From Niallia circulans NBRC 13626 (GTDB taxonomy: Bacteria; Bacillota; Bacilli; Bacillales; Cytobacillaceae), in NCBI RefSeq assembly GCF_001591585.1, contig NZ_BCVE01000012.1, positions 1-64,000 of the forward strand: a stretch of DNA of 64,000 nt, written 5' to 3'. Both the position numbers and the translations under genes were made by a program. Of this stretch, positions 63,434 through 64,000 are shown piece after piece. Position 1 is the stretch's first letter, and each line of letters opens with the position of its first letter. The notes below the pieces were generated by a model. It had not been told where the DNA came from. It was given only the letters and a program-made list of their open reading frames with translations, and did no database searches.

Positions 63434-64000
63434 TTATATGCTCCTTTTTGCAAAGTATTTTCCAAATAGTTCTTGTAATTTTTTATTATTTAATAACGGA
63501 TTTACTGTTTGATTCGATTGAAGGGTTATGTTTGAGCAAGTAATACCGATTTTACAAGCATCTTCCGTGTTTAGGCCTTTAATATGAGAATACATTATAC
63601 CTGAAACAAGGGAATCACCAGCACCTGTTACATCGACTACTTCTGCTTCTGGAGGTAGGATCACACCAGCTTCCCCCAATTTAGTAAAATAGATAAGGCC
63701 TTTATCTCCCCGTGTAATAACTACTTTTTCAACACCTTTTTCGAGAATTATTTCAGCTGCTTTAAAGAAGTCTCCTTCTTCTTTTATTTTTATTCCTGCT
63801 AGTACCTCTGCCTCATCTCTGTTTGCAATCAACCAAGTAACTCCATGCAGATCTTCTGGCAGCTTTCGTACTTTTGGTGCCGATACAGGCGTAATACACA
63901 ATGCCATTTGTTCTTGCCTGCATCTGATGATAATATGCTCCAATACTTCTGCTGAAAAATTAGTGTCAAGAATAACTAATTCTGATGTTGCAATATACCC
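63434..64000 (-). CDS. psuK: PfkB-family pseudouridine kinase PsuK (N-terminus beyond window)
   Basis: The frame is open from the window edge, giving the last 188 residues. The PfkB signature with catalytic Asp is [13 protein letters not shown], preceded by [11 protein letters not shown] and VVITRGDKG. Coupling to psuG (TAA-C-ATG) identifies the pseudouridine kinase, which makes the 5'-phosphate used by PsuG. The N-terminal part lies outside the window. Confidence 0.9.
   Translation of the reverse strand, partial: GYIATSELVILDTNFSAEVLEHIIIRCRQEQMALCITPVSAPKVRKLPEDLHGVTWLIANRDEAEVLAGIKIKEEGDFFKAAEIILEKGVEKVVITRGDKGLIYFTKLGEAGVILPPEAEVVDVTGAGDSLVSGIMYSHIKGLNTEDACKIGITCSNITLQSNQTVNPLLNNKKLQELFGKYFAKRSI

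Overview
The window comes from a low-GC, spore-forming member of the Bacillaceae. Evidence is a yfk gene block in the Bacillus subtilis order (yfkAB, yfkD, chaA/yfkE, a yfkF-like MFS gene, yfkH, yfkJ, yfkK, map, yfkM, then treR), a spore cortex deacetylase (pdaA), a germinant-receptor permease, sinR/sinI regulators and strong Gram-positive ribosome binding sites. The species cannot be fixed from the sequence alone; a Niallia/Neobacillus-like organism is a guess. No rRNA, tRNA, CRISPR array or intact insertion sequence was seen.

Layout. 1-4.7 kb: most of a very large secreted nuclease/5'-nucleotidase (YhcR-like) with a long leader. 5.7-9.7 kb: LysE exporter, GH43 glycosidase and the ABC-F protein YfmM. 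9.8-23.2 kb: a complete type VII secretion system (T7SS), all on the minus strand. An LXG effector module (YwqH-like and YwqI-like partners, LXG toxin, DUF4176 protein, two-TM protein, lipoprotein) is followed by yukE-yukD-yukC-yukBA-yueB-yueC. The T7SS block is bracketed by intact yfmM and a decayed direct copy of the yfmM 3' end at 23.57-23.99 kb, so it looks like an inserted island. 24-27 kb: CPBP protease/MerR pair and a lone GerAB-type permease. 27.1-30.2 kb: a second small island (asd paralogue, LysR regulator, broken tyrosine integrase) bracketed by a duplicated 3' end of rlmCD. 30-47 kb: rlmCD, a TetR-controlled ABC-2/Pip membrane protein, nsrR/hmp, yitT-like, alkA-like, pdaA, class I fumarase, a sulfonate-type ABC transporter with a DsbA-like protein, TetR/tyrosine phosphatase and YtxH. 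46.7-60.3 kb: the yfk block, interrupted by two kinds of unexplained intergenic repeat. 60.4-62.4 kb: a rearranged sinR/sinI switch. 62.5-64 kb: psuK-psuG pseudouridine catabolism.

The most exciting feature is at 60.4-62.4 kb. A 49-residue SinI antirepressor gene is preceded by a clear cyclic-di-GMP-I (GEMM) riboswitch aptamer. It lies convergent to one sinR gene and near a second, divergent sinR paralogue plus a small zinc-ribbon gene. SinR-like boxes (GTTCTTT or related) lie in the upstream regions of both sinR genes and the zinc-ribbon gene. This would wire c-di-GMP directly to the biofilm/motility switch, unlike the Spo0A-driven sinI-sinR operon of B. subtilis.
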